Origin: Ramlibacter sp.
GTDB taxonomy: Bacteria; Pseudomonadota; Gammaproteobacteria; Burkholderiales; Burkholderiaceae_C
Length of the DNA: 32,965 bases
Direction of reading: 5' to 3'
NCBI GenBank assembly: GCA_028292195.1
Contig: JAQGMU010000071.1
Location: 1-32,965, forward strand
Shown here: positions 22,404 to 29,803 of the stretch, piece after piece
How positions within the stretch are numbered: the stretch's first letter is position 1
Layout: each line of letters opens with the position of its first letter
Program-made: the position numbers and the translations under genes
The notes under the pieces: model-generated
Told to the model about the DNA's origin: nothing
What the model saw: the letters and a program-made list of their open reading frames with translations, nothing else
Databases searched by the model: none

Positions 22404-22688
22404 TCAGCGACCGCGTTCTCCAACGGGGTGAGCGAAGAAGGCCAGCTTCCCGGCCCGCGGCAGCGCCTTGAGCAGGAGCTCGGCACGCAGCGCGTCGCCT
22501 TTCGACCCGTACTCCCGGGCGGCGAGGAGACGCAGGGGCGGCCACGCGCGGGTGAACTTTGCGCCCCGGCCGAACAAGTGCTGGAAGTAGCGCTGCTCCA
22601 CGTCGACCGCGATGCCTGCGTAGTAGCGGCCGCCTTCGCATTCGAGGAGGTACAGCCAGTACGGGAGCGCCGGCGTACGGACGCTCAC
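22404..22688 (-). CDS. GIY-YIG domain protein (YhbQ/UPF0213-like)
   Basis: 94 aa, a single GIY-YIG nuclease-fold domain. The signature is YWLYLLECEGGRYYAGIAVD (GIY as YLL, YIG as YAGI), then Arg in EQRYFQHLFGRGAKFTR, and the helix KGDALRAELLLKAL, whose Glu matches the metal-ligand position. Small free-standing members include YhbQ/YhbQ-like and SLX1-type proteins, linked to branched-DNA handling. The GTG start at 22688 overlaps the DEDDh exonuclease stop as GTGA. The longer frame (to 22748) is just upstream gene read out of frame. Confidence 0.85.
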   Translation of the reverse strand: MSVRTPALPYWLYLLECEGGRYYAGIAVDVEQRYFQHLFGRGAKFTRAWPPLRLLAAREYGSKGDALRAELLLKALPRAGKLAFFAHPVGERGR

Positions 22689-23314
22689 TGTTCGCGCAAG
22701 GCCTGGAAGTAGCCCTGGATCGCCTTGGGCAAGGCCTTGCGCTGGCACCGCTGCAACTTCATCAGCAAGCCGTGCGGGGCGTCGTCGACCTCGTACTCCC
22801 GCCGGATGTCACCCTGGATCCGGGACAGCAGCGCGGCGGCCACCTCGGCGTCCGCCATTGCCCGGTGAGCCCGTCCCGCGGAAGGAAGGGAGTGAAAGGC
22901 CGCCAGCGACCCGAGGCGATAGCTGCCGGCCTGCGGATAGAGCCGGCGCGACAGCAGCATGGTGCAGGCGAACGAATGATCCGTCTTCGCGTCCTCGCCC
23001 AGGCGCCCCAGTTCCGCGGCCCAGAAGCGCTGGTCGAAGGAAGCGTTGTGCGCAACCAGCGGCGCGTCCTGCACGAACCGGGCCGCCTGCCCCATGACCT
23101 CGGCGGCCGGCGGCGCGGCCCGGACCATCTCGTTGCTGATGCCGGTGTAGTCCTCGATGAACCGGGAGATGCGCACTCCCGCGTTCATCAGCGACTGGAA
23201 CCGGGCAACGACTCTCGTTCCCTCCAGCAGCACGATGGCAATCTCGGTCGCCCGGTCGCCCATGGAAGGGGACAAGCCGGTGGTCTCGAAGTCGATGACG
23301 GCAATGGGGTGCAT
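22685..23314 (-). CDS. DEDDh 3'-5' exonuclease (DnaQ-like)
   Basis: 209 aa. All exonuclease motifs are present: IDFETTGLSP (Asp8, Glu10), VAHNASFDQRF (Asp94) and GRAHRAMADAE (His150, Asp155), which is the DEDDh pattern of DNA polymerase III epsilon and RNase T relatives. It lacks a polymerase-binding tail and lies in an operon with a GIY-YIG protein and a nuclease-helicase, so a repair or processing role is more likely than replicative proofreading. Its stop overlaps the GIY-YIG start (GTGA). It follows the M16 peptidase gene by 22 bp. Confidence 0.9.
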   Translation of the reverse strand: MHPIAVIDFETTGLSPSMGDRATEIAIVLLEGTRVVARFQSLMNAGVRISRFIEDYTGISNEMVRAAPPAAEVMGQAARFVQDAPLVAHNASFDQRFWAAELGRLGEDAKTDHSFACTMLLSRRLYPQAGSYRLGSLAAFHSLPSAGRAHRAMADAEVAAALLSRIQGDIRREYEVDDAPHGLLMKLQRCQRKALPKAIQGYFQALREQ

Positions 23315-23336
23315 GCGGGACCGGGTTCCTGAAGTT

Positions 23337-24638
23337 CTAGCGGCTCGCGCCGGCCAGCGTCGCGGACAGCTGCCTGGCCGATCGGGCCGTGACCGCCTTG
23401 CCGGTGATGGCCAGCGCCGGACTGTGTTGCAGCATCCGCTCGAACACCGCCCGCACCTCGTCCGCGGTGATGGTTTCGATCATGGCGATCGTTTCGTTCG
23501 TGGACGTCACCGATCCGCGCAGGAAGAGCTCTTCGACGGCGCGCTCCATCGTGGCGTAGGTCCGTTCCGAGGACCGCACGCGCGATACCGCCAGCTGGTT
23601 CTTCGCCCGCTCCAGATGGACGGGGTCGATCTCGCGTGCGTGGTCGCGCAGCAGCTTGCCCGTGACGGCCATCAACTGCTCCAGCTTGTCCGGCGTGGTG
23701 ACGGCGTGGACCAGGAAGGCGAACCAGACATCGCCGCCCTCCGCGGTGGACTCCGCCGTGTAGGCCAGGCCCAGCCGCTCGCGGATGGTGTCCGTCAGCG
23801 GTGCCGACATGCCGCCGCCGAACAGCAGCGCCGCCACCGATGCGGCAAGCCGCCAGCGCTGGTCCTGCGCGTGCTCGCCCGGCGCCGGCGCTACGGGATA
23901 GGCCAGGTTGACGAAGACCTGCGACACCTGGCTGAAGCGCTGCCCCATCGCGCCGCCGATGTATTGGGCCGGTTCCACCGGCTGCGGCGCCGTCCCTTCG
24001 GGGAAGCCGGGCATGCCGGCAAAGAGCCGTTCGCCGAGCGCGAGGAAGGCGGCGACGTCGAAGTTTCCCGCCGCGGTGACGACGGTGTTCGCGGCGACGT
24101 AATGCCGCTGCACGTGCGCAACGAGGTCCGCCCGGGTGAAGCGTTCGATGTTCTCCACCGTGCCGATCACCGGCATGCCCATGGGGTGGTCGCCCCAGAT
24201 GGCGCGGTCCAGCAGTTCGCTGGAGCTCTCCTGCGGATCCTCCAGGTACTCGATCGCCTCCTGGCGGATCACGTCCAGCTCGCGCCCCAGTTCGGCCTCG
24301 GGAAAGGTGCTGTTCAGGACGATGTCGGCCGTCATCTCCAGGAACCGGTCGGCGTGCTTGCCCAGGCCCGTCATGAAGTAGCCGGTGGTGTCCTTGCTCG
24401 TGAAGGCGTTGACGTCGGCGCCGAGCCGCTCCGCATCGAGGTTGATCGCCTGCACGGATCGCGTGGCGGTGCCCTTGAAGGCCATGTGTTCAAGCACGTG
24501 GCTGATGCCGCTGTTCTGCGGTGTCTCGTCGCGCGAACCCACCCGCAGGAAGACGCCGACGCTGGCGCTCTGGACATGGGGCAGCGGGATGGCCAGCAGC
24601 CGCACGCCGTTGGCCAGGATCTTGACGACGGGCGTCAT
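23337..24638 (-). CDS. M16 family zinc metallopeptidase (processing-peptidase like)
   Basis: 433 aa with two M16 half-domains. The inverted zinc motif is HVLEH (His47, Glu50, His51), with the third ligand Glu127 in RQEAIEYLEDP, 76 residues later as in the family. The second half carries the GGGMSAPLTDTIRERLGLAY segment typical of the inactive half that closes the chamber. No signal peptide is seen. The family includes the mitochondrial processing peptidase beta subunit and bacterial PqqL/YmxG types; substrate unknown. The start overlaps the upstream gene's stop as ATGA. The neighbour encodes no second M16 subunit, so this is probably a homodimeric enzyme. Confidence 0.93.
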   Translation of the reverse strand: MTPVVKILANGVRLLAIPLPHVQSASVGVFLRVGSRDETPQNSGISHVLEHMAFKGTATRSVQAINLDAERLGADVNAFTSKDTTGYFMTGLGKHADRFLEMTADIVLNSTFPEAELGRELDVIRQEAIEYLEDPQESSSELLDRAIWGDHPMGMPVIGTVENIERFTRADLVAHVQRHYVAANTVVTAAGNFDVAAFLALGERLFAGMPGFPEGTAPQPVEPAQYIGGAMGQRFSQVSQVFVNLAYPVAPAPGEHAQDQRWRLAASVAALLFGGGMSAPLTDTIRERLGLAYTAESTAEGGDVWFAFLVHAVTTPDKLEQLMAVTGKLLRDHAREIDPVHLERAKNQLAVSRVRSSERTYATMERAVEELFLRGSVTSTNETIAMIETITADEVRAVFERMLQHSPALAITGKAVTARSARQLSATLAGASR

Positions 24639-25315
24639 GGGCGGTGCTCACCTTCGAAATAGGGCAGCAGTGCCTTCGCGGCCGCGATGCGCAGATGCAG
24701 TTCCACGGAACTGTCGTTCATGACCTGGAGCAGGAAACGCCTGGGCTCCAGCCCCTCGGCAACCGATGTGTCGCCCGTGCGGGCTTCAGCCAGGGGCAGG
24801 AGGCGCTCCGACGCCCGCCGGAAGTCTTCGGGTTTCATGCTTTGCAGTTGGGACAACAGGTTGGCCTGCGCATCGTCGCTGGGCGGCAGGTCCAGCCAGG
24901 GCTCGTCGTCGAACAGTGAGGCCAGGTCGGGCGCCAGGAACGCCGCCCAGTGCCGGGGTGCGGCCTCGACGGGAGGCACCCGCGCAGGCTGCGCGATGGC
25001 GATGCGCTCGCGCGCGACGCCCCCGAGATAGCGCGTCCGCAGCGCGGCGAGAAAGGCGGTCGCCTGCGCCACCGGCACGGGCTCGCGCAGCGAGAACCAG
25101 AGCTGGTGGCCGTGCATGCCGGACACCGCGATGGCAGGCGCGGGCAGATCGAGATCGGCCTGCACGCCTTGCCAGACCTTGGAGAGCGCCGCCCAGCTGG
25201 TGGGACCCGCAAGCTCCAGAACCATGGCCCGGACCCGGCCACCGGGGCCTGCGGCTATCCCCTCTTGGTCGGGCGTAAGGTAGAGGCGCAGGATCTCGGA
25301 TTGGAGTCGGGTCAT
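24635..25315 (-). CDS. Unknown protein with primase-like SGxxGxxLW motif
   Basis: 226 aa. The N-terminal half (about 20-110) is alpha/beta-like and contains IAVSGMHGHQLWFSL. This resembles the S-G-x-x-G-x-H/Q-x-W strand motif of archaeo-eukaryotic primase/PolDom folds, but I cannot find the partner acidic motif with confidence, so it may be a divergent or inactive relative. The C-terminal 60 residues are helical (LPLAEARTGDTSVAEGLEP, then AAAKALLPYFEGEHRP). ATG 25315 (MTRLQSEILR) is preferred to 25423, which would run through the divergent promoter region. It is first in the six-gene run and is coupled to the M16 gene by ATGA. Confidence 0.7.
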   Translation of the reverse strand: MTRLQSEILRLYLTPDQEGIAAGPGGRVRAMVLELAGPTSWAALSKVWQGVQADLDLPAPAIAVSGMHGHQLWFSLREPVPVAQATAFLAALRTRYLGGVARERIAIAQPARVPPVEAAPRHWAAFLAPDLASLFDDEPWLDLPPSDDAQANLLSQLQSMKPEDFRRASERLLPLAEARTGDTSVAEGLEPRRFLLQVMNDSSVELHLRIAAAKALLPYFEGEHRP

Positions 25316-25542
25316 TGAAGCGGGCTGTGGACACGTTCGTAGCGCCTGTCCGACTCTACCCTGTCCGGCCTCGGGCGAAGACCGGGCGGCGGCTACACGG
25401 GACGACTTCTGCGCACAACGCATTCGGAAAGATCTAACTGTTCGTCATTGTGCCGTTCCACAAGTGGGGGGATACAGCGTTGATAGCGAGAGCCATCGCT
25501 GCGGGTAGGATGTGGCGCTGATCGAACACACCGGATGCCGCC

Positions 25543-25947
25543 TTGAAAACCGCCTGCATTCTTGCGCTCCTCTGTGTCGCTTGCGGGCCTGGCGCAGCGC
25601 AGGACGTGGGGGCTGAAATCCGGTGCAGTTCCATGGGCACGCAGTTGGAGGTGAATGGGTGCGCGCGACGGAAATTCCAGGCCGCCGACGCGACGCTGAG
25701 CATTGCCTACGGGAGCGTGATGGAGCGGCTGTCGACCGAAAAGCGAGCAGTACTGCGCAGAGAACATCGGGCCTGGTTGGCCAGCCGAGACCCAGTTTGC
25801 AAATCGAAGCTCAGGCAAGCTGAGGGTGGCTCCACCTGGGAGCTGGAGTTCTACTCCTGCCTGGAAGTGTCCACGCGCCGGCGTACAGAGGAAGTCAAGG
25901 CATCGATGGAACGTGCTGTTCAGGACACCCGCGGGCCATCCAGATGA
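25543..25947 (+). CDS. LprI-like (lysozyme-inhibitor family, DUF1311) secreted protein
   Basis: 134 aa with a signal peptide (about 1-19, ending GAAQ). The family core is visible: CSSMGTQLEVNGCARRKFQAADATL, then the helix YGSVMERLS and REHRAWLASRDPVC, with Cys residues spaced for disulfides. The family is named for LprI, a mycobacterial lysozyme inhibitor; many members have no tested role. The start is a TTG at 25543, without a clear ribosome site; the nearby ATG 25535 is out of frame. It overlaps the next gene by ATGA. Confidence 0.8.
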   Translation: MKTACILALLCVACGPGAAQDVGAEIRCSSMGTQLEVNGCARRKFQAADATLSIAYGSVMERLSTEKRAVLRREHRAWLASRDPVCKSKLRQAEGGSTWELEFYSCLEVSTRRRTEEVKASMERAVQDTRGPSR

Positions 25948-26372
25948 ACTCCCTTCTTCCCCTGGCCGTGAGCTCCGTCTTCGTCCTGCTTGCCTTGTGG
26001 CACGTTCGGATGGCGTTCGGTTCCATGAGCGGCGAGTCCGGGACGGTGCCCACCGTGGGCGGCAAGCCGCTGTTCATGCCCTCTCGCAAATCCACGCTGG
26101 GCGTCGCGGTGGTATTGCTTCTCTTTGCCGTCCTGGTGGCCGCAACGGCTGGCGCGCTGCAGCTGGGAGTCCCCCGTCGCGTTCTCTCCTGGCTTTCCTA
26201 TGCACTGGCGCTTGGCTTGCTGGCCCGGGCGATCGGGGAATTCAAGTACGTCGGGTTCTTCAAACGCGTGCGGGGCAGCAGGTTCGCCCGCTACGACACG
26301 CTGGTCTACTCCCCGCTCTGCCTCTTGTTGGCCGCTGGTGTGGCGGCAGTAGCCTCCGGGAATGGCATCTAG
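25944..26372 (+). CDS. DUF3995-like four-helix membrane protein
   Basis: 142 aa with about four membrane helices: residues 4-25, 52-72, 80-100 and 118-138. Signature bits are LALWHVRMAFG near the N-terminus and FKYVGFFKR with RFARYDTLVYSPLCLLLA near the end, which match the DUF3995 family. It is translationally coupled (ATGA) to the LprI-like gene. Function is unknown for the family; the pairing suggests an envelope role but does not prove it. A hairpin lies downstream at 26451-26472. Confidence 0.8.
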   Translation: MNSLLPLAVSSVFVLLALWHVRMAFGSMSGESGTVPTVGGKPLFMPSRKSTLGVAVVLLLFAVLVAATAGALQLGVPRRVLSWLSYALALGLLARAIGEFKYVGFFKRVRGSRFARYDTLVYSPLCLLLAAGVAAVASGNGI

Positions 26373-26450
26373 CGGGTCAGTCTCTGGCGCGGCCGGCACC
26401 ACGACATGCTGCAGATTTCGCTGCTCCGGAGGGACTGGGATGCACGAGAT

Positions 26451-26472
26451 GGCGGAACCTGAAGGCTCCGCC
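26451..26472. terminator. Hairpin between convergent DUF3995-like and M23 genes
   Basis: GGCGGA (26451-26456) pairs with TCCGCC (26467-26472). After one A-C mismatch, CC pairs with GG around the loop TGAA. It is 5 bp beyond the minus-strand M23 stop (26478) and 78 bp after the plus-strand stop. It most likely terminates the M23 transcript. No T-tract. Confidence 0.5.
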
Positions 26473-26477
26473 CCAGT

Positions 26478-27092
26478 TCACCGCCCCGCGGCAGCCACCG
26501 TTTCTCCCCGCACCAGCGCCGCGTAGGGGTTGAGCGCCTCGCCGCCCCACCATCGGCCCTTGCGCTCCAGGACCAGCACCGCGAAGTGCAGGTGGGGCGC
26601 GCTCTCGGGCGCATTGCCGCTGGTGCCGACATAGCCGATCACGTCGCCGCGGCGCAGCGGCTGGCCGTCGTGCAGGTGCTCCGCGTAGTGGTCGAGGTGG
26701 GCGTAGTAGTAGACGATGCGTCCGGACGGGTCGACCTGGTAGATGGAGAGGCCCCCCGCCTTGTTGCTCGAGATCTTCGCAACCTCCCCGTCGTCGGCGG
26801 CCAGCACCGGCGTGCCGCGCGGCGCCATGATGTCCAGGGCCTTGTGCTTGCGGCCGCGCCCGCGTTCGTCGCTGAAGGTGTCGCGCAGCTGTGAGCGGCG
26901 GATGCCCTGCACGGGAACCGCCAGCGTCCGTGCTGCCAGGGGGTCGGCCGCGGCCAGCGGGGCCGCATGGCCCGGCCCGGCTTGCAGACGCGCCGTCAGG
27001 GCCTCCAGGGCGAACGGGCGCACGCCGCTGCTGGCATGCAGCAGCAGTGCAACGCTGCACAGCAACAGAACGCGCGGGCCGGTTCGATCCAT
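26478..27092 (-). CDS. M23 family peptidoglycan endopeptidase
   Basis: 204 aa: an N-terminal hydrophobic signal or anchor (about 7-21) and a LytM/lysostaphin-like domain (about 65-180). Zinc ligands are His83 and Asp87 in RKHKALDIMAPRG and His169 in PHLHFAV (HxH, with His167 catalytic). GYVGTSGNAP and YYYAHLDHY also match the family. It probably cuts peptide cross-links in the periplasm or, if the catalytic site is regulated, acts as an activator of amidases. It is a single gene with its own upstream region, divergent from the GDSL esterase (90 bp between the starts). Confidence 0.92.
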   Translation of the reverse strand: MDRTGPRVLLLCSVALLLHASSGVRPFALEALTARLQAGPGHAAPLAAADPLAARTLAVPVQGIRRSQLRDTFSDERGRGRKHKALDIMAPRGTPVLAADDGEVAKISSNKAGGLSIYQVDPSGRIVYYYAHLDHYAEHLHDGQPLRRGDVIGYVGTSGNAPESAPHLHFAVLVLERKGRWWGGEALNPYAALVRGETVAAAGR

Positions 27093-27182
27093 GTGCCAAG
27101 GTAGGCAGTCGCCCGGCCGATGCGGGTCGGATGAGGTAGCGCAAACGCGTCAGCGGTAGCGCTGCCGTGCAGAATCGCCTGC

Positions 27183-27824
27183 ATGCTTGCTTCCCGACGT
27201 GCCCTGCTGGTTTCGTTCGCATCGCTGGCAGCACTCGTCGCCTGCGGGCGTAAGCGCAAGCTCTCGGCGGTGCCGGCCGGCGCCACCGTGCTGGCACTGG
27301 GAGATTCCATCACCTTCGGGACCGGCACGACGCCGGAGAGCAGCTACCCCTCGGTGCTCGCGCGCCTCACCGGCTGGAACGTCGTCAATGCGGGCGTACC
27401 GGGCGACACGTCCGCCGACGCGCTGGCAAGGCTGCCCGGACTGTTGCAGGAACATTCGCCGCAGCTGGTGCTGGTGAGCATCGGCGGCAACGACTTGCTG
27501 CGCAGGCTGCCGGTCGCCGAGACCCGCGCGAACATCCGCGCGATTTGCCAGCAGGCCGCCGCGGCGGGCGCACAGGTCGTCCTGATCGCGATCCCGGAGG
27601 CGAGCGCGGTGGCGGCGGCCATGCGCTCGCTGGGCGACCATGCCCTGTACGGGGAGATCGCCACCGAAATGAAGCTGCCGCTGCATTCCTCCGGATGGTC
27701 CAGGGTGCTCGGCGATCCGGCCATGCGCTCCGACCCGATCCACGCCAATGCACAGGGCTACGAGGCATTCGCACGCGGCCTGGCGGAGCGCCTGCGCGAG
27801 CTCGGACTGGCCGCCGCGCGCTAG
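27183..27824 (+). CDS. GDSL/SGNH esterase lipoprotein (TesA-like)
   Basis: 213 aa. The lipobox LVAC (Cys21) predicts an outer- or inner-membrane lipoprotein. SGNH blocks: I, ALGDSITFG (Ser42); II, NAGVPGDT (Gly74); III, IGGNDLLRR (Asn103); V, SDPIHAN (Asp184, His187). The family hydrolyses acyl esters or thioesters; the closest common annotation is arylesterase/acyl-CoA thioesterase I type. ATG 27183 gives a full signal sequence (MLASRRALLVSFASLAAL). It stands alone, with 30 bp before the next gene on the same strand. Confidence 0.92.
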   Translation: MLASRRALLVSFASLAALVACGRKRKLSAVPAGATVLALGDSITFGTGTTPESSYPSVLARLTGWNVVNAGVPGDTSADALARLPGLLQEHSPQLVLVSIGGNDLLRRLPVAETRANIRAICQQAAAAGAQVVLIAIPEASAVAAAMRSLGDHALYGEIATEMKLPLHSSGWSRVLGDPAMRSDPIHANAQGYEAFARGLAERLRELGLAAAR

Positions 27825-27854
27825 CCTGGCGCAGCATGCGGCGACAATCGCGGC

Positions 27855-28124
27855 ATGGCCCAAGGCAAACGCATTTCCGCGGACATCGGGGGTGACGCCC
27901 TCCAGGCAATCAAGGACATGGGCGCCGCGGCCAGGCTGGCGCGCACCGGTGCCGGCGAGGGCCAGGCAGTCGCCGCCGCCCGGCTGGGCGTCCACGTCCA
28001 GACGATCGCCCGCATCGAATCGGGTGAACCGGGTGTCGCGATCGGGCACGTGCTGGGGCTGCTTGCCCTCTACGGCATCACCGCGAAGCTGCTGCAACCG
28101 GACGGCGGCCCGCCCGGCTCCTGA
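27855..28124 (+). CDS. XRE-family HTH transcriptional regulator
   Basis: 89 aa with a Cro/C1-type helix-turn-helix at about 35-70: [20 protein letters not shown] is the helix-turn-recognition segment and [14 protein letters not shown] follows. The 30 residues before it are short and polar; a short Pro/Gly tail follows. No toxin or HipA-like gene is adjacent, so it is probably a stand-alone repressor. The start ATG 27855 is natural. Confidence 0.8.
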   Translation: MAQGKRISADIGGDALQAIKDMGAAARLARTGAGEGQAVAAARLGVHVQTIARIESGEPGVAIGHVLGLLALYGITAKLLQPDGGPPGS

Positions 28125-28189
28125 GGCGCCGCACCGGGGCGAAACCGGCCATACTGCTTGCCCAACATCCGCCACGACAGGAGAGAACC

Positions 28190-28396
28190 ATGTCGAATCA
28201 CGTCTACAAGACCCTCGAACTCACCGGCTCGTCCGCCACCGGCATCGAAGATGCGGTGAGCGCCGCGGTCGCCAAGGCGCACGAGACCGTCCGCAACATG
28301 CAGTGGTTCAAGGTATGTGAAACGCGCGGCCACATCCGCGACGGCAAGGTGGCCCACTGGCAGGTGACCATCCAGATCGGCTTCACGCTGGAGTAA
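28190..28396 (+). CDS. Dodecin (flavin-binding/storage protein)
   Basis: 68 aa, the standard dodecin length. Characteristic pieces are [11 protein letters not shown], the helix [19 protein letters not shown] (the Trp stacks against flavin), the strand [10 protein letters not shown], and the end [12 protein letters not shown]. Dodecins form 12-mers that bind riboflavin, FMN or coenzyme A and buffer free flavin in the cytoplasm. A strong ribosome site (AGGAGAG) precedes ATG 28190. Its last 14 bp overlap the end of the convergent DUF1697 gene. Confidence 0.93.
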   Translation: MSNHVYKTLELTGSSATGIEDAVSAAVAKAHETVRNMQWFKVCETRGHIRDGKVAHWQVTIQIGFTLE

Positions 28397-28910
28397 GCGG
28401 CGGCCCAGCCGCTTTCCGCACGGTGTCCCACGTGCGGGTCGTCACGTCCTTGCCGAAGGTCTTCTCGATCAGCGTCATGAACACCGGCCCTTTGGCCCCC
28501 GGCACATAGGCGCTGAAGACCTCGCGGCCTTCCACCGCCAGGATGCGGGCGCCGTCCAGTTCGACCGGCAGCTTGGGCACCGTGGCCGGCGCGGCTGGCA
28601 AGAAGGTGATCACGCGCTTGGCGCCCGGCTCCAGCTTGAACTTCGCAAAGGGGTCCGCTTCCAGCAGCGCCTGCAATTCCTCGACCGGGCGGACAAAGGT
28701 CATGAACACCTTGTCCAGGTGCTGCTGCATCGCGGCTTCGGCCTTCTTCCGGATCGTCCGCTCCGTTCCGGTGGCGTTGAAGACGACATTGCCGCTGGAA
28801 AGCAGCGTGCGGACCTCGGTGAAGCCGGCGGCCTCGAAGGCCGCGGCCAGTTCCGGCATCTTGCAGTTCATGGGGCTGACACCCCTCAGGAAGGCGGCAT
28901 GGCGTTTCAT
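28383..28910 (-). CDS. DUF1697 family protein
   Basis: 175 aa. The N-terminal half matches the DUF1697 family: [25 protein letters not shown] followed by [13 protein letters not shown] (the family pattern is LLRGINVGG...M..L...F...G...V.TY..SGNVVF). The C-terminal part contains [15 protein letters not shown], the usual end motif. Members are small soluble proteins of unknown role. It overlaps the end of the dodecin gene by 14 bp in convergent orientation. The start is ATG 28910. Confidence 0.88.
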   Translation of the reverse strand: MKRHAAFLRGVSPMNCKMPELAAAFEAAGFTEVRTLLSSGNVVFNATGTERTIRKKAEAAMQQHLDKVFMTFVRPVEELQALLEADPFAKFKLEPGAKRVITFLPAAPATVPKLPVELDGARILAVEGREVFSAYVPGAKGPVFMTLIEKTFGKDVTTRTWDTVRKAAGPPLTPA

Positions 28911-29027
28911 GCCACTGGACTATAGCGGCCGCGGCTCGTCCTACTCCGTCCCCTCCCCTTCTCCCACGCCGGCGCAGGCACGACGCTGCCAAGAATGGTG
29001 GCTGATCCATTGCCCGAGGAGACGCCC

Positions 29028-29426
29028 ATGACCATTCGATTTCTTACCCTGTCCGCACTGGCCCTTGCCATGGCTTGCTCCCTGGCCCCCGCGCAGTCCG
29101 CCTCGTCGCGGGCCGGCTTCCGCTGCGGCGGGGTCGGCCTCGATGAACAGCAGCAGTTCAAGGCCGAAGCCGCGCGCCACCATGCGCTGCTGACTTTCGC
29201 GCTCTCCAGCGGCGCCTACCTGAGCGACGTCGACTTTCGAGTCGCCGACGGCCGCGGCAACGTGGTGCTGGAAGGCCGCTGCGACGGCCCCCTGATGCTG
29301 CTCGACCTGCCCGGCCGCGGCAGCTACCAGGTGACCGCCACCTACGAAGGCAAGGCGCAACGCAAGACCGTGGCGGTGGGCACCAAGCCGAGTCGCGCGA
29401 CCTTCGTCTGGCCTGGCCCCGCCTGA
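29028..29426 (+). CDS. Secreted small protein, beta-sandwich/carboxypeptidase-regulatory like
   Basis: 132 aa with a clear signal peptide (1-24, ending PAQSA). The mature part has two Cys (GFRCGGVG and EGRCDGPL), probably a disulfide. It then has alternating strands (VDFRVADGRGNVVLEGRC, LMLLDLPGRGSYQVTATYEGK) that look like a carboxypeptidase regulatory or transthyretin-like beta-sandwich. ATG 29028 follows GAGGAG at about 8 nt. No catalytic motif. The periplasmic role is unknown. Confidence 0.75.
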   Translation: MTIRFLTLSALALAMACSLAPAQSASSRAGFRCGGVGLDEQQQFKAEAARHHALLTFALSSGAYLSDVDFRVADGRGNVVLEGRCDGPLMLLDLPGRGSYQVTATYEGKAQRKTVAVGTKPSRATFVWPGPA

Positions 29427-29438
29427 GGACGCCCCTGC

Positions 29439-29798
29439 TTAGGCGAGGTCGAACGCCTGCCGGAAGGCCTCACAGAAACCGCGCGTGCCACCGAGGGTCA
29501 GGCTCAAGGTGACGCGCGGCGGGCCGGCCGCGCCGGCGCCCAGCTGCAATCGGCCCGGCGCATAGTCCACGGCCAGCGGGGTCGCGACTTCCTGCACGGC
29601 CTGCAATTCGTAATGCCAGTCGCCGCCCTCTTCCGGCGCCAGCGGAGCGCCGAAGCCGCGGTGCGCCCAGTCGAGCACGCGCACCACCTCCGCTTGCAAG
29701 GCCGGCAACTGCGCCGGCGCGGCGGCGGCCATGGCGTCGAAACTGCCGATGCCCTCCGCGTCCTCGCTGTAGTCAAACTCCAGCCAGTCCAGCGCCAT
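29439..29798 (-). CDS. Unknown acidic protein downstream of cation efflux gene
   Basis: 119 aa, acidic and without Cys-rich or membrane features. The N-terminus reads MALDWLEFDYSEDAEGIGSF and the C-terminus ends TRGFCEAFRQAFDLA. I recognise no family. ATG 29798 lies 5 bp beyond the stop of the cation efflux gene (29804), so the two are likely one transcript. Its stop is 12 bp from the convergent secreted-protein gene. The longer in-frame reading to 31145 is a shadow of the efflux gene. Confidence 0.7.
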   Translation of the reverse strand: MALDWLEFDYSEDAEGIGSFDAMAAAAPAQLPALQAEVVRVLDWAHRGFGAPLAPEEGGDWHYELQAVQEVATPLAVDYAPGRLQLGAGAAGPPRVTLSLTLGGTRGFCEAFRQAFDLA

Positions 29799-29803
29799 GG
29801 CCG

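Noticed and set aside
27855-28124. Toxin-antitoxin module around the XRE regulator
   Set aside because: No toxin-like frame next to it; the neighbours are a GDSL esterase and a dodecin with separate spacing.
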